Shown: one piece after another, positions 19,904-28,763 of the stretch
Layout: the number at the start of each line of letters is the position of its first letter
How positions within the stretch are numbered: position 1 is the first letter of the stretch
Assembly: GCF_009765975.1 (NCBI RefSeq)
Contig: NZ_LMUJ01000054.1
Span: 185,456-249,455 of the forward strand
Direction of reading: 5' to 3'
Length of the DNA: 64,000 nt
From: Acidisphaera sp. S103
Lineage (GTDB): Bacteria; Pseudomonadota; Alphaproteobacteria; Acetobacterales; Acetobacteraceae
Translations under genes and position numbers: made by a program
Notes under the pieces: generated by a model
The model's input: the letters and a program-made list of their open reading frames with translations, nothing else
The model's database searches: none
What the model was told of the DNA's origin: nothing

Positions 19904-20343
19904 GCGGCCTTGCCCTGCAGATGGAAGCCGCCGCCGATCGCGACGCGATTCCACAGATTGATCAGGCCGATCAGCACCGTGATGTTGGCAGCTTCGGTGT
20001 CGGAGAACAGTTCGTGCAGGCGGTCGTAGGCTGCGGTGGATGCGTGATCGATCGGCAGCCGCGTCAGATGCTCGGTCCAGGCCAGGGCGGCGCGTTCGCG
20101 TTCGGTGTAGAAAGGAGCCTCCCGCCACGCGTTCAACAGATACAGGCGCTGCTCGGTTTCGCCGTTCTTTCGGGCGTCTTTCGTGTGCATGTCGATGCAG
20201 AAGGCGCAGCCGTTGATTTGCGACGCGCGCAGCTTGATCAGTTCGATCAGCGATTTGTCCAGGCCGCAACCGCGCATGTAGGCTTCAACCTCCCTGATGG
20301 CGCGATAGGCATCGGGAACGATTTCGGGCAGGGATTTAGGCAT
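19900..20343 (-). CDS. Carboxymuconolactone decarboxylase/AhpD-like protein
   Basis: A 147-aa all-helical protein of the CMD family. The AhpD-type redox motif C-x2-C-x3-H is intact (GCAFCIDMHTKDA), preceded by LIELIKLRASQING. Such proteins act as alkylhydroperoxidases or disulfide relays. The start MPKSLPEIVPDAY is the family's typical N-terminus. It is the first gene of the leftward operon and lies 88 bp from the divergent MocR gene. True gamma-carboxymuconolactone decarboxylases lack the C-x2-C pair, so the redox assignment is preferred. Confidence 0.9.
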   Translation of the reverse strand: MPKSLPEIVPDAYRAIREVEAYMRGCGLDKSLIELIKLRASQINGCAFCIDMHTKDARKNGETEQRLYLLNAWREAPFYTERERAALAWTEHLTRLPIDHASTAAYDRLHELFSDTEAANITVLIGLINLWNRVAIGGGFHLQGKAA

Positions 20344-20431
20344 GACGGAGAGTCCTTCGTTTATGGCTCGCCGAGAGGACATCTTTGGTGGCATAGCGTG
20401 AAGGGCCAGAAAACGACGAATCGACTGGACC

Positions 20432-21832
20432 ATGACGCTTAGCATCACGCTCGATACGACCGAGGAAGACCCGCTGTTCCTGCAAATCGCGACGCGGGTG
20501 CGTTCGGCGATCACCGCGGGTCATTTGCTGCCGGGCGCACGGCTTCCGTCATCCCGAGCACTGGCCGCGCAACTTGCCATCGCGCGGGGGACCGTGGATG
20601 CCGCCTATGCGCTGCTGGCGGGCGAAGGGGCGATTGAGACTCGCCGTTCGGCCGGAACGATCGTGTCGGGACAGATTGGCCGGCGGATCGAGGTGGCGGA
20701 GCAATCGCCGCTGGAGTTTCCGTCCGCACCGGCCGCCGTCTGCGCCGAACCACTGCCGTTCCAGATGGGACTGCCGGCTTTGGATGCTTTTCCGCGAAAA
20801 CTCTGGTCCAATCTGACGGTTCGGGCGGCCCGGTCGATGCAGCCGGCGGACCTGGCGGACGTTGACCCCGCCGGCTTGCCCGACCTGCGTCAGGCGGTCG
20901 CCGCCTATCTGGGGGTCGCGCGCGGTATCAAATGCAAGCCGGATCAGGTGCTGATCACCGCGGGCTATCAGGGCGCGTTCGCGCTGGTGCGCACTGTGCT
21001 GATCCGTCCGGGAGACCCGGTCTGGATGGAAGATCCGGGCTATCACATGACGCGCATGGCCCTGGAAACCGCCGGCGCCCGGGTCGTGCCGGTACGGGTG
21101 GACGCCGAAGGGTTGCGCGTGGCCGCCGGCATTAACGCAGCGCCCAAGGCGAGGCTCGCGGTCGTGACGCCGACCCATCAGTGTCCGACCGGGGTGGCGT
21201 TGTCGTTGCCGCGGCGGCTGGAGTTGCTGACCTGGGCGGCGGAAGCCGGGTCGTGGATCGTCGAGGACGATTACGACAGCGAATTCCGCTACGTCGGCCG
21301 GCCGTTGCCGTCACTGAAGAGCCTGGATCGCGGACAGCGCGTGCTATACGCCGGCAGCTTCAGCAAAGTCCTGTTTCCGGCGTTGCGCCTGGGCTACCTG
21401 ATCGTTCCGCCTGAGTTGCAGACCGTGTTCCTGCGGGCATCCAGGCTGTTGACGTCGGGGCTGCCGATGCTGGAGCAGAAGGCCGTCGCCGCGTTCATGC
21501 GAAACGGCCACTTCGCGCGTCATATCCGGCGGATGCGAATACTCTACGGCGAACGCCGCCGCTGCCTGGCAACCGCCTTGCAAGCGGCGTTTGCAGACCG
21601 GGTCACGGTCGAACTGGCAGCGGGCGGGATGCATCTGCTGGCACGGTTTCCCGGGGCGGACGACGACAGCGTACTGGCGAAACGCGCCGCGCTCGCCGGA
21701 TTGGCCACAACCGCGCTGTCGTCGCTGACGATGGCGCATGACGCTGGGCAGGGGTTGCTGTTGGGTTTTACCAACGTCGCCACGGCCGACGCCGACGCTC
21801 TGGTGGGCCGGTTGAGGGGGGCTCTCAGGTAA
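20432..21832 (+). CDS. MocR/PdxR-type regulator (GntR HTH fused to aminotransferase domain)
   Basis: A 466-aa fusion regulator. Residues about 1-80 are a GntR winged helix (DPLFLQIATRVRSAITAGHL, then LPSSRALAAQLAIARGTVDA). Residues about 110-466 are a fold-type I aminotransferase domain with VEDDYDSEFRY and the PLP lysine in YAGSFSKVLFPALRLGYL. Such proteins sense PLP or an amino compound. It is divergent from the AhpD-GNAT-azoreductase operon, which is the most likely target. PdxR controlling vitamin B6 genes is the best-studied relative, but no pdx gene is nearby. Confidence 0.92.
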   Translation: MTLSITLDTTEEDPLFLQIATRVRSAITAGHLLPGARLPSSRALAAQLAIARGTVDAAYALLAGEGAIETRRSAGTIVSGQIGRRIEVAEQSPLEFPSAPAAVCAEPLPFQMGLPALDAFPRKLWSNLTVRAARSMQPADLADVDPAGLPDLRQAVAAYLGVARGIKCKPDQVLITAGYQGAFALVRTVLIRPGDPVWMEDPGYHMTRMALETAGARVVPVRVDAEGLRVAAGINAAPKARLAVVTPTHQCPTGVALSLPRRLELLTWAAEAGSWIVEDDYDSEFRYVGRPLPSLKSLDRGQRVLYAGSFSKVLFPALRLGYLIVPPELQTVFLRASRLLTSGLPMLEQKAVAAFMRNGHFARHIRRMRILYGERRRCLATALQAAFADRVTVELAAGGMHLLARFPGADDDSVLAKRAALAGLATTALSSLTMAHDAGQGLLLGFTNVATADADALVGRLRGALR

Positions 21833-21884
21833 ACAATGAACCCACCGTCGCGCGTTCACTGCCGGCCGCAGCGACAGCGAACGA

Positions 21885-22358
21885 CTAAACCAGTTTCGCC
21901 GCCTTCACCGCTTCCATCACGGCGTCTGCATGGCCGGTCACGCTGACTTTCCGCCACACTTTCAGCACCTTGCCGTCAGCGCCAATCAGGAACGTGCTGC
22001 GCTCCATCCCCATGTATTTCCGCCCATACATCGATTTCTCGACCCATGTGCCATAGCGATCCGCCACCGCGTGCCCCTCATCCGAGGCCAACGGAAACGT
22101 CAGCCCATACTTGGCGGCGAACTTCTCGATCGGCTTGATCTTGTCCGGTGAGGCGCCGATCACATCCAGGCCGATCTGCTCCAGGTGAGGCATGGCCTCC
22201 TGAAACGCACAGGCTTCCTTGGTACACCCGGGCGTATCGGCCTTCGGGTAGAAATACAAAATGAACGGCTTGCCTTTGTAGCCGTCCAGGCTGACCGTAC
22301 GACCCCCCGTGGCCGGCATCTGGAAATCGGGAGCCGCATCACCTTCCACGAGACTCAT
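21885..22358 (-). CDS. bcp: Thioredoxin-dependent peroxiredoxin (Bcp/PrxQ)
   Basis: A 157-aa PrxQ-type peroxidase reducing peroxides. The peroxidatic cysteine is C45 and the resolving cysteine C50 in ADTPGCTKEACAFQE, giving the intrahelical C-x4-C type. Other landmarks are GVIGASPD-like DVIGASPDKIKPIEKFA and MERSTFLIGADGKV. The start codon overlaps the glnE stop by 4 bp (ATGA), so peroxiredoxin synthesis is coupled to glnE. Confidence 0.95.
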   Translation of the reverse strand: MSLVEGDAAPDFQMPATGGRTVSLDGYKGKPFILYFYPKADTPGCTKEACAFQEAMPHLEQIGLDVIGASPDKIKPIEKFAAKYGLTFPLASDEGHAVADRYGTWVEKSMYGRKYMGMERSTFLIGADGKVLKVWRKVSVTGHADAVMEAVKAAKLV

Positions 22359-25312
22359 CCGTCTGGTTTCCCCACATAATTTTCGAACAGTTTTCGAACC
22401 TGTTGCGCGATATCTTCGGACTTATGCAACAGATCGTCGGCGTCAACCGCGGATACGCCGGCTTTCGCCGCGGCAAGCAACAATGGCAGGGCCGACGCGT
22501 CAGGCAAGGATGCCACTTCGATCCGGCCGACGGTCATGCGCAGCATGCCCTGGATGGTGCGCCACAGCCGTTCGGCCTCGATCAGCAGCGCCGCATCCGG
22601 CCTGGCGATCACACCGGCATTCCGCAGCCGCTGCAGGGCGACATGCGTCGTCTGGCTGCCGCGAAAGCCCGGATCTTGCGCATGGACCAGTTGCAGGGTC
22701 TGGGCGATGAATTCGATGTCGATCAGGCCGCCGGCACGCAGTTTCACGTCCCAGGGACCGTGTGGCCGAAGATCGCGCGCCATCCGCTCCCGCATCGTCA
22801 CAGCGTTGGCCCGAATGCGGTCCGGTTCCTGCTGGCGCCGGATCGCGGCCTCGATCGCCCGGGTCACCCGCCGGCGCATATCGGGCGGTCCAGCGACCAC
22901 GCGCGCCCGGGTCAGGGCCATCCGCTCCCAGGTCCATGCATCCCATTCGTGATAGTGCTTGAAACCCTCCAGCGAGACGGCGAGCGGACCTTTGTTGCCG
23001 GACGGCCGCAACCGCATGTCCAGCGCATACATCTGCCCCTCCGGCCCGGGTGCCGTCAGTGCCCCGATGCAAGCCTGTACCGCTCGGACGAACCATTGGC
23101 TGGCCGGCAGGTTACGTGGCCCGCGGCTTTCGGTGACATCTTGCGGGTGATCGTAGATGAACATCAGGTCGAGGTCGGACCCCGCCATCATTTCCCGCCC
23201 GCCCGCCTTGCCCATCGCCACGACGGCGAGCGCGCCGCCCGGGACTCGTCCGAAGCGCGTCGCAAAGTCGGCCAGAACGCGGGGAACCAGGACCGACAGC
23301 GCCGCTTCGGCCAGCGCCGTTCGTTGCCGGCCGGATGCGTTGACGTCCAACCGTCCTTCCAACGTCGCGACGGACAGGAAGAAATCCCGTTCCTTCACCG
23401 CGCTCCGGACGATCTGAATCACGTCCTCTTGCCGGTCGGCATCCGTCAGGCGCGACCGCAACATGCGCTCCACATCGACCACGTCATCCGTGGTGAGCAG
23501 CCCCTCCAGCGCGCTCGGATACCGTACCAAATGTTCCGACAGCATGGGGGCAGCGCCCAGTACCGCGGCGACGCGGTCCAGTTGCCGGGGATTCCGGTGG
23601 AACAGCGACATCGGCTGCACGCCGGCCGGCAATGCGCTGATGAAGCGGTCGAACCGGTTGAAGGCCTCATCGGGGTTCGGCTGGCGTCCCAGCGTGACCA
23701 GGATCGATGGCACCATCGTCGTCATCAGGTCGCGTGCCAGGCTTGACCGCAACGCCCGTACGTGTCCGGCGAGCCAGCGGCGAACCGCCGAGACGATGCG
23801 CTTCGTGTCGTGGTAGCCCATTGCGCGCAGCGCCGCGACGGTTGGCGCCGGTTCGGGGTCGTCGCCGCGGAAATCCAGTTCGGGTCCCGCCGTCTTTGTG
23901 TCGGGCATATCGGGAACAAGCTCGAAAACGGCGCGATAGTTGGCGCGGACGATGTCCACGTGGCGCAGGAAATCGAGGGCGAATGCCTTGGCATCCGGAT
24001 AGGCCATGAACCGGGCGATGCGGTTCATCTCCTCAGGCTGTTCCGGAAGGTCGTGGGTCTGGCGATCGTTCACCATCTGGATGCGATGCTCGACCTGCCG
24101 CAGGAACCGGTAGGATTCCGCCAGTTCGCAGCGGGCGGTTTCGTCCAGATGGCCGGTTTCGACCAGGCGCGCCATGGCCGGCAGTGTGGGCTTGATCCGC
24201 AGCGTCGGGTCGCGGCCGCCCCATACCATTTGCAGGGTCTGCACCAGGAATTCGATCTCCCGAATGCCGCCCTCGCCCAACTTGACGTTGTGACCGGCGA
24301 TGCGGGCAGCGGGATCGTCGCTTTGGTTCAGCGCGGTGTTCCTGGCGACATCGATCCGGCGCTTCATCGCATGGATGTCGGCGACGGCGGCGAAATCCAG
24401 GCCGCGGCGCCATACGAACGGACGAATGGCCTCCAGGAAGCGATGCCCGAGCGGGAGGTCGCCGGCGATGGGACGGGCCTTGATCATGGCGGCGCGCTCC
24501 CAGTTCTGGCCCATGCTTTCGTAATAAAGCAGCGCGGCGTGAAGGGACACGGCGGGCGGGGTCGCCGCCGGGTCGGGGCGCAGCCGTAGATCGGTGCGGA
24601 ATACGTAGCCGTTGGCGTCCCGAGCCTCCATCAGCGTGATCAGGTCGCGGGCCAACCGGGATGTGAACGAGCCTATGCTATCGGACGCTCGCCCGCCCGC
24701 GTAAACCGGCGCGGTACTGTCATACAGAAGGATGAGGTCGATATCGGACGAATAATTCAGCTCCGCAGCGCCCAGCTTGCCCATCGCCAGTGCGACGAAT
24801 CCGCAGTTGTGCTCGGGGCGGTTGGCGTCTTGCAGGCGGATTTCGCCTGCGTCGTGCGCGGTGCGCAACAGATGACGGATTGCCAGCCGCAGCGTGGCCT
24901 CGGCCAGGTCGGACAGCGTGCCGGTCACGGTTTCCAGTGGCCAGATTCCACCAATATCCGCTATCGCGGCGATCAGGGCGGTGGCCCGCTTCGCCTGGCG
25001 GAGAGCGGCGGCGATGTCGGGGCGTTTCGCGGCGAAGGAAACTTGACCGAGACAGGACAGACCATGTGCGAACGCGGCCTCGGGACCGGTTGTCACCAGA
25101 CGGTGGATGGAGTCGAATTCGCGCAGCGCCAACGCAGCGAGGTAGGGACTGTTGCCCCCTAGGCACCGCAGCATGGGCAGGACGCCCGGTGCCTTCAGCA
25201 GGCGGCTTTCGGCTTCGCCGATCGCCTCGAAGCGCTCGACGAGCCGATCCGCCGCGGCCTCGTCATAGGGAGCGGGCCAATGGCGTGGCATAAGGAAGGT
25301 GGCTGGCTTCAT
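22355..25312 (-). CDS. glnE: Bifunctional glutamine synthetase adenylyltransferase/deadenylase
   Basis: A two-headed enzyme of about 985 aa that adenylylates and deadenylylates glutamine synthetase in response to PII. The N-terminal nucleotidyltransferase head has NYSSDIDLILLYD (near residue 190), and the C-terminal head has MAGSDLDLMFIYD (near residue 710). Each is followed by a helical GlnD-type PII-uridylyltransferase-like domain, seen as GGIREIEFLVQTLQM and GGLIDIEFIAQTLQL. The start is uncertain: in-frame ATGs lie at 25324, 25312 and 25291, none with a convincing ribosome site. The 5' end overlaps the divergent AsmA-like gene. Confidence 0.93.
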   Translation of the reverse strand: MKPATFLMPRHWPAPYDEAAADRLVERFEAIGEAESRLLKAPGVLPMLRCLGGNSPYLAALALREFDSIHRLVTTGPEAAFAHGLSCLGQVSFAAKRPDIAAALRQAKRATALIAAIADIGGIWPLETVTGTLSDLAEATLRLAIRHLLRTAHDAGEIRLQDANRPEHNCGFVALAMGKLGAAELNYSSDIDLILLYDSTAPVYAGGRASDSIGSFTSRLARDLITLMEARDANGYVFRTDLRLRPDPAATPPAVSLHAALLYYESMGQNWERAAMIKARPIAGDLPLGHRFLEAIRPFVWRRGLDFAAVADIHAMKRRIDVARNTALNQSDDPAARIAGHNVKLGEGGIREIEFLVQTLQMVWGGRDPTLRIKPTLPAMARLVETGHLDETARCELAESYRFLRQVEHRIQMVNDRQTHDLPEQPEEMNRIARFMAYPDAKAFALDFLRHVDIVRANYRAVFELVPDMPDTKTAGPELDFRGDDPEPAPTVAALRAMGYHDTKRIVSAVRRWLAGHVRALRSSLARDLMTTMVPSILVTLGRQPNPDEAFNRFDRFISALPAGVQPMSLFHRNPRQLDRVAAVLGAAPMLSEHLVRYPSALEGLLTTDDVVDVERMLRSRLTDADRQEDVIQIVRSAVKERDFFLSVATLEGRLDVNASGRQRTALAEAALSVLVPRVLADFATRFGRVPGGALAVVAMGKAGGREMMAGSDLDLMFIYDHPQDVTESRGPRNLPASQWFVRAVQACIGALTAPGPEGQMYALDMRLRPSGNKGPLAVSLEGFKHYHEWDAWTWERMALTRARVVAGPPDMRRRVTRAIEAAIRRQQEPDRIRANAVTMRERMARDLRPHGPWDVKLRAGGLIDIEFIAQTLQLVHAQDPGFRGSQTTHVALQRLRNAGVIARPDAALLIEAERLWRTIQGMLRMTVGRIEVASLPDASALPLLLAAAKAGVSAVDADDLLHKSEDIAQQVRKLFENYVGKPDG

Positions 25313-28300
25313 CGATCGAGACATCACGTGGTGGTCCGCTCTACCGGGCGGGCGATCCACCATACCTCGAAAGCGGTGCATCGGCTGTTGCTGCTGGGCA
25401 TGGGGTTCCTGGTGGTGGCGAGTTGCCTGCTGGCGGGTACCGCGTGGCGCCTGGCGCAGGGACCGATCGACCTGCGCTGGCTGTCGGATCGCCTGAAATC
25501 AGCGTTCATCGATGATTCGGCGCGCTTGCGAGTCTCATTCGACGGCGTGTTCCTGGTCTGGGAAGGGTTCCACAAAGGCGTTGACTACCCGCTCGACGTC
25601 CGTCTTTCCGATATCATCATCACCGACCCGGCGGGCCACCGGATTGTCGCGGCGCCGCGTGCCCACCTTACGTTCTCGCTGGCCGGACTGCTGCTAGGCC
25701 GCGTCGTCCCGCGCGCCATCGAAGTGGACCATGCCCAGATCGCGGTCACAAGGGACGCCGACGGAGCGATCAACCTTGGGTCCGGCCTGGCTGGTGGGGC
25801 GTCGTCCGATCCAGGTGCTGTTGAACTGAACCGTCTCCGGGAACAGCTCTCCCGCCCGGCCAGCAGCGATTACGGGCGGTCCCGGGGTTTGCTGGATCAG
25901 ATCCACCGCGTGCATTTTCGCGATACCGCGATGATGGTGCGGGATCGCGGGACCGGGTTGGTGGTGCGGACAGCGGACATGGACCTCGATTTGATCCGCG
26001 CCGAAAAAGGGCACGTCCGGGGTTTGGTTCGCGGCGCGCTGCGGGCTGGCGATCAGCAGGCCGGACTGACGGCGCGAGCGGATTGGGTCATCGGTTCGGG
26101 AGTCGATCTGGATATCAAGCTGACATCGTTCCGCCCGTCGGGTGTGGGCGCGCTGTCGCCCGCCCTGGCCTTCGTGGCCGGTATCGACGTGCCCGTATCG
26201 CTGACCGCGACGGTGGGGTTGGACACGAACTTCAAGCCCAATCGGATGCAGGCGGATGTTCTGCTGGGTCAAGGCCAGATCCAGGTGGCGCAAGGCAGCG
26301 TCCCGATACGCCGCGGCACCATCGCGCTGTCGGGAACACCGGATGCGATCACCATCACGAAGGGCCATTTCGACGTCGCCCACACACCGGACGGCAGTGC
26401 CGAGATCGTCGATATCGGCGGAACGATCGTTCACAAAGCGGATCGGCTGTCGGCGTCCGGAACGATCGGGTTGACCCAGATCGACATCGCCGATCTGCCT
26501 CGGCTATGGCCCCTCGGCGTCGGGGGCGGTGCTCGGCCGTGGGTCACCGAACATGTGACGGCGGGCATGGTGACGCACGGGACGGTGTCGTTCGCCATCG
26601 AATCGGATGACGCGCTGCATGACGTCGTGCTGACGAAGGCGACCGCCGACCTCGACGGCACCAACGCGACATTCACCTGGATCGACAATATCCCGCCGGT
26701 CGAGCAAACGGATGTCCACCTGCATCTGGTCGATCCGAACACGCTGGATATTCATATCACATCCGCCCATCAGCACGTCGCGAACGGGGGGGCCGACCTG
26801 CTGATCAAGGACGGCCAGATGCGGATTACCGGCCTGTCGCTGCGCGACCAGCTCGCGGTGATCCGCGCCCGGGTCGAAGGTCCGGTTGCCAGCGCGCTGG
26901 CATTGCTGAAAGAGCCTCGGCTGCATCTTCTCTCCACCCATCCGATCGCGCTGAAGACCGACACCGGGACGGTATCCGCGACGCTGGATTTCCAGTTTCC
27001 GCTGGAGAACAAGTTGCAGATCGACGACGTGCGGATTCACGCCGACGCGCATCTCGAACAGGTTCGCTTGCTGGATGTCGCGGGCGGCCAGAATCTCGAT
27101 GATGGCGTGTTCGACATGAGCATCGACAAGGATGGCCTGACCCTGAAGGGACAGGGATCGGTCGCGAAGGTGCCGGTCACACTGGACGGCACGATGGACT
27201 TCAATCCGGGGCCACCCGACCAGATCGTCCAGAAGATCGCGGTCACCGGCCAGCCGACCGGGGCACAACTCGCGGCGGGCGGCTTGCCCGTCGTGGATTT
27301 CCTGGACGGACCGATCCCGTTGACCCTCGTCCTGATCGAGCGTCGCGGCGGCGACGGTTCGGTCGCGATCAATGGCGACCTGACGCTCGCGACGCTGTCG
27401 GTGCACCCCTTGGCCTGGACCAAGCCATCCGGGACCATCGCCAACGCCTCGGTGGTCTTGCTGATGGCGCATGACCGGCTGACGAAGATCGACAAGATCG
27501 CGGTGCGTGGCGAGGGGCTGCTGCTGACCGGATCGGCTGATCTCGACGATGGCCATGTTCGTAGCGTGGCGTTGGACAATATCCGCCTGGGGCAGACAAG
27601 CGGGCACGGTTCGGTCCGGTTCGCGTCGAACGGGGCGGTTTCGGTCGTGCTGCAGGGCGATCAGATCGATCTGTCCGCCAAGCTGACCGAGAAGACGTCC
27701 GGTCGCGACAAGCCTGATTCGAACCCGGTGACAACACCGGGGTGGACGCTGGACGCTCGTTTCGATCATGCGATCCTGGCGAATGGAGAGAACGCCCGAG
27801 CTGTCGCCGTAACGGCGTCCGGCGGGGGTGAACTGGTCCGCCTTCTGGATGTGGCTGGCACGATCGGGACGAGCGGCGGTTTTTCGATCGCGGCTCAGCC
27901 ACGGGGAGGCACACGGCATCTCTTGGTCGATGCGAAGGATGCCGGAAGCTTCCTGCGGGCCGTGGATGCCGTTCGTGGAATGCGATCGGGTCACCTCGCG
28001 ATCGATGGGAGTCTCGACAAGCCGCTTGGCCTGCAACCACTGGTCGGAACGGCGACGATCGACAATGTGGTGGTCAGGAATTCGCCTGCATTGGGGAAGC
28101 TGTTGCAGGCTATCACGCTTTATGGGTTGGTTGATGCACTGCGCGGACCCGGGATGGGGTTTTCCCATATCGTCATGCCGTTTCACTACGACGGCAACGA
28201 TCTGCACGTCGATGACGCGCATGCCTACAATTCCTCGCTTGGGCTGACGGCGACGGGCCGTATTGGCTTGTCGTCCGGGCGCGTTTCGATAAGTGGCACG

Positions 28301-28543
28301 ATCGTTCCCGCCTATTTCTTCAATTCGATGCTCGGGCAATTGCCGCTGGTCGGTAAGTTGTTCAGCCCTGAGAAAGGCGGCGGCGTTTTCGCGGCACGGT
28401 TCGGCCTTGACGGGCAGATCGACGATCCCAGCGTGTCGATCAACCCCGTCAGTGCCCTGACTCCCGGGTTTTTGCGGGGGATATTCGGTGTGTTTGATCG
28501 CAAGCCGAAGGGTGGGGATGGCGCGCAGGCGGACGGGAAGTAG
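25280..28543 (+). CDS. AsmA/YhdP-like envelope protein
   Basis: A 1087-aa protein with one N-terminal membrane anchor (RLLLLGMGFLVVASCLLAG, near residue 36) and a long beta-rich periplasmic region. The C-terminal AsmA-like domain ends with VPAYFFNSMLGQLPLVGKLF and a short charged tail. Size and layout fit the YhdP/TamB/AsmA group that bridges inner and outer membrane and is implicated in phospholipid transport. The ATG at 25280 has GGGAGCGG just upstream; a GTG at 25328 is an alternative. It is divergent from glnE with overlapping 5' ends. A long frame on the opposite strand is a codon-bias shadow. Confidence 0.85.
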   Translation: MAWHKEGGWLHRSRHHVVVRSTGRAIHHTSKAVHRLLLLGMGFLVVASCLLAGTAWRLAQGPIDLRWLSDRLKSAFIDDSARLRVSFDGVFLVWEGFHKGVDYPLDVRLSDIIITDPAGHRIVAAPRAHLTFSLAGLLLGRVVPRAIEVDHAQIAVTRDADGAINLGSGLAGGASSDPGAVELNRLREQLSRPASSDYGRSRGLLDQIHRVHFRDTAMMVRDRGTGLVVRTADMDLDLIRAEKGHVRGLVRGALRAGDQQAGLTARADWVIGSGVDLDIKLTSFRPSGVGALSPALAFVAGIDVPVSLTATVGLDTNFKPNRMQADVLLGQGQIQVAQGSVPIRRGTIALSGTPDAITITKGHFDVAHTPDGSAEIVDIGGTIVHKADRLSASGTIGLTQIDIADLPRLWPLGVGGGARPWVTEHVTAGMVTHGTVSFAIESDDALHDVVLTKATADLDGTNATFTWIDNIPPVEQTDVHLHLVDPNTLDIHITSAHQHVANGGADLLIKDGQMRITGLSLRDQLAVIRARVEGPVASALALLKEPRLHLLSTHPIALKTDTGTVSATLDFQFPLENKLQIDDVRIHADAHLEQVRLLDVAGGQNLDDGVFDMSIDKDGLTLKGQGSVAKVPVTLDGTMDFNPGPPDQIVQKIAVTGQPTGAQLAAGGLPVVDFLDGPIPLTLVLIERRGGDGSVAINGDLTLATLSVHPLAWTKPSGTIANASVVLLMAHDRLTKIDKIAVRGEGLLLTGSADLDDGHVRSVALDNIRLGQTSGHGSVRFASNGAVSVVLQGDQIDLSAKLTEKTSGRDKPDSNPVTTPGWTLDARFDHAILANGENARAVAVTASGGGELVRLLDVAGTIGTSGGFSIAAQPRGGTRHLLVDAKDAGSFLRAVDAVRGMRSGHLAIDGSLDKPLGLQPLVGTATIDNVVVRNSPALGKLLQAITLYGLVDALRGPGMGFSHIVMPFHYDGNDLHVDDAHAYNSSLGLTATGRIGLSSGRVSISGTIVPAYFFNSMLGQLPLVGKLFSPEKGGGVFAARFGLDGQIDDPSVSINPVSALTPGFLRGIFGVFDRKPKGGDGAQADGK

Positions 28544-28705
28544 ACGGTCCATCCGGTGGGTCATGGACGTATGTCAGGGCTGGATTAGCGTTGCTGCCGG
28601 CTCTTGATTCGTCATGGTTCGGTTTGGACTGACCACCGGCCGGGAACGTCGCCAGACGAACGATCGAAATTCGTAATGAAGATGTGCACCTATAGTTTTA
28701 AGGAC

Positions 28706-28744
28706 GAGCCGGGCGGAGACAGAAATGGATGTCCTGCCCGGCTC
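28706..28744. terminator. Inverted repeat between convergent genes
   Basis: GAGCCGGGC (28706-28714) pairs perfectly with GCCCGGCTC (28736-28744) across a 21-base loop. It sits between the convergent AsmA-like and dehydrogenase genes and may terminate both. There is no T run, so a rho-independent role is uncertain. The remainder of 28544-28763 shows no gene. Confidence 0.4.
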
Positions 28745-28763
28745 GCTTATTGTCGGACGTTGC

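Noticed and set aside
26504-28564. Long leftward frame opposite the AsmA-like gene
   Set aside because: The rightward protein has a membrane anchor, beta-rich region and AsmA-like C-terminus; the leftward frame is rich in R, P, H, Q and shows no domain.
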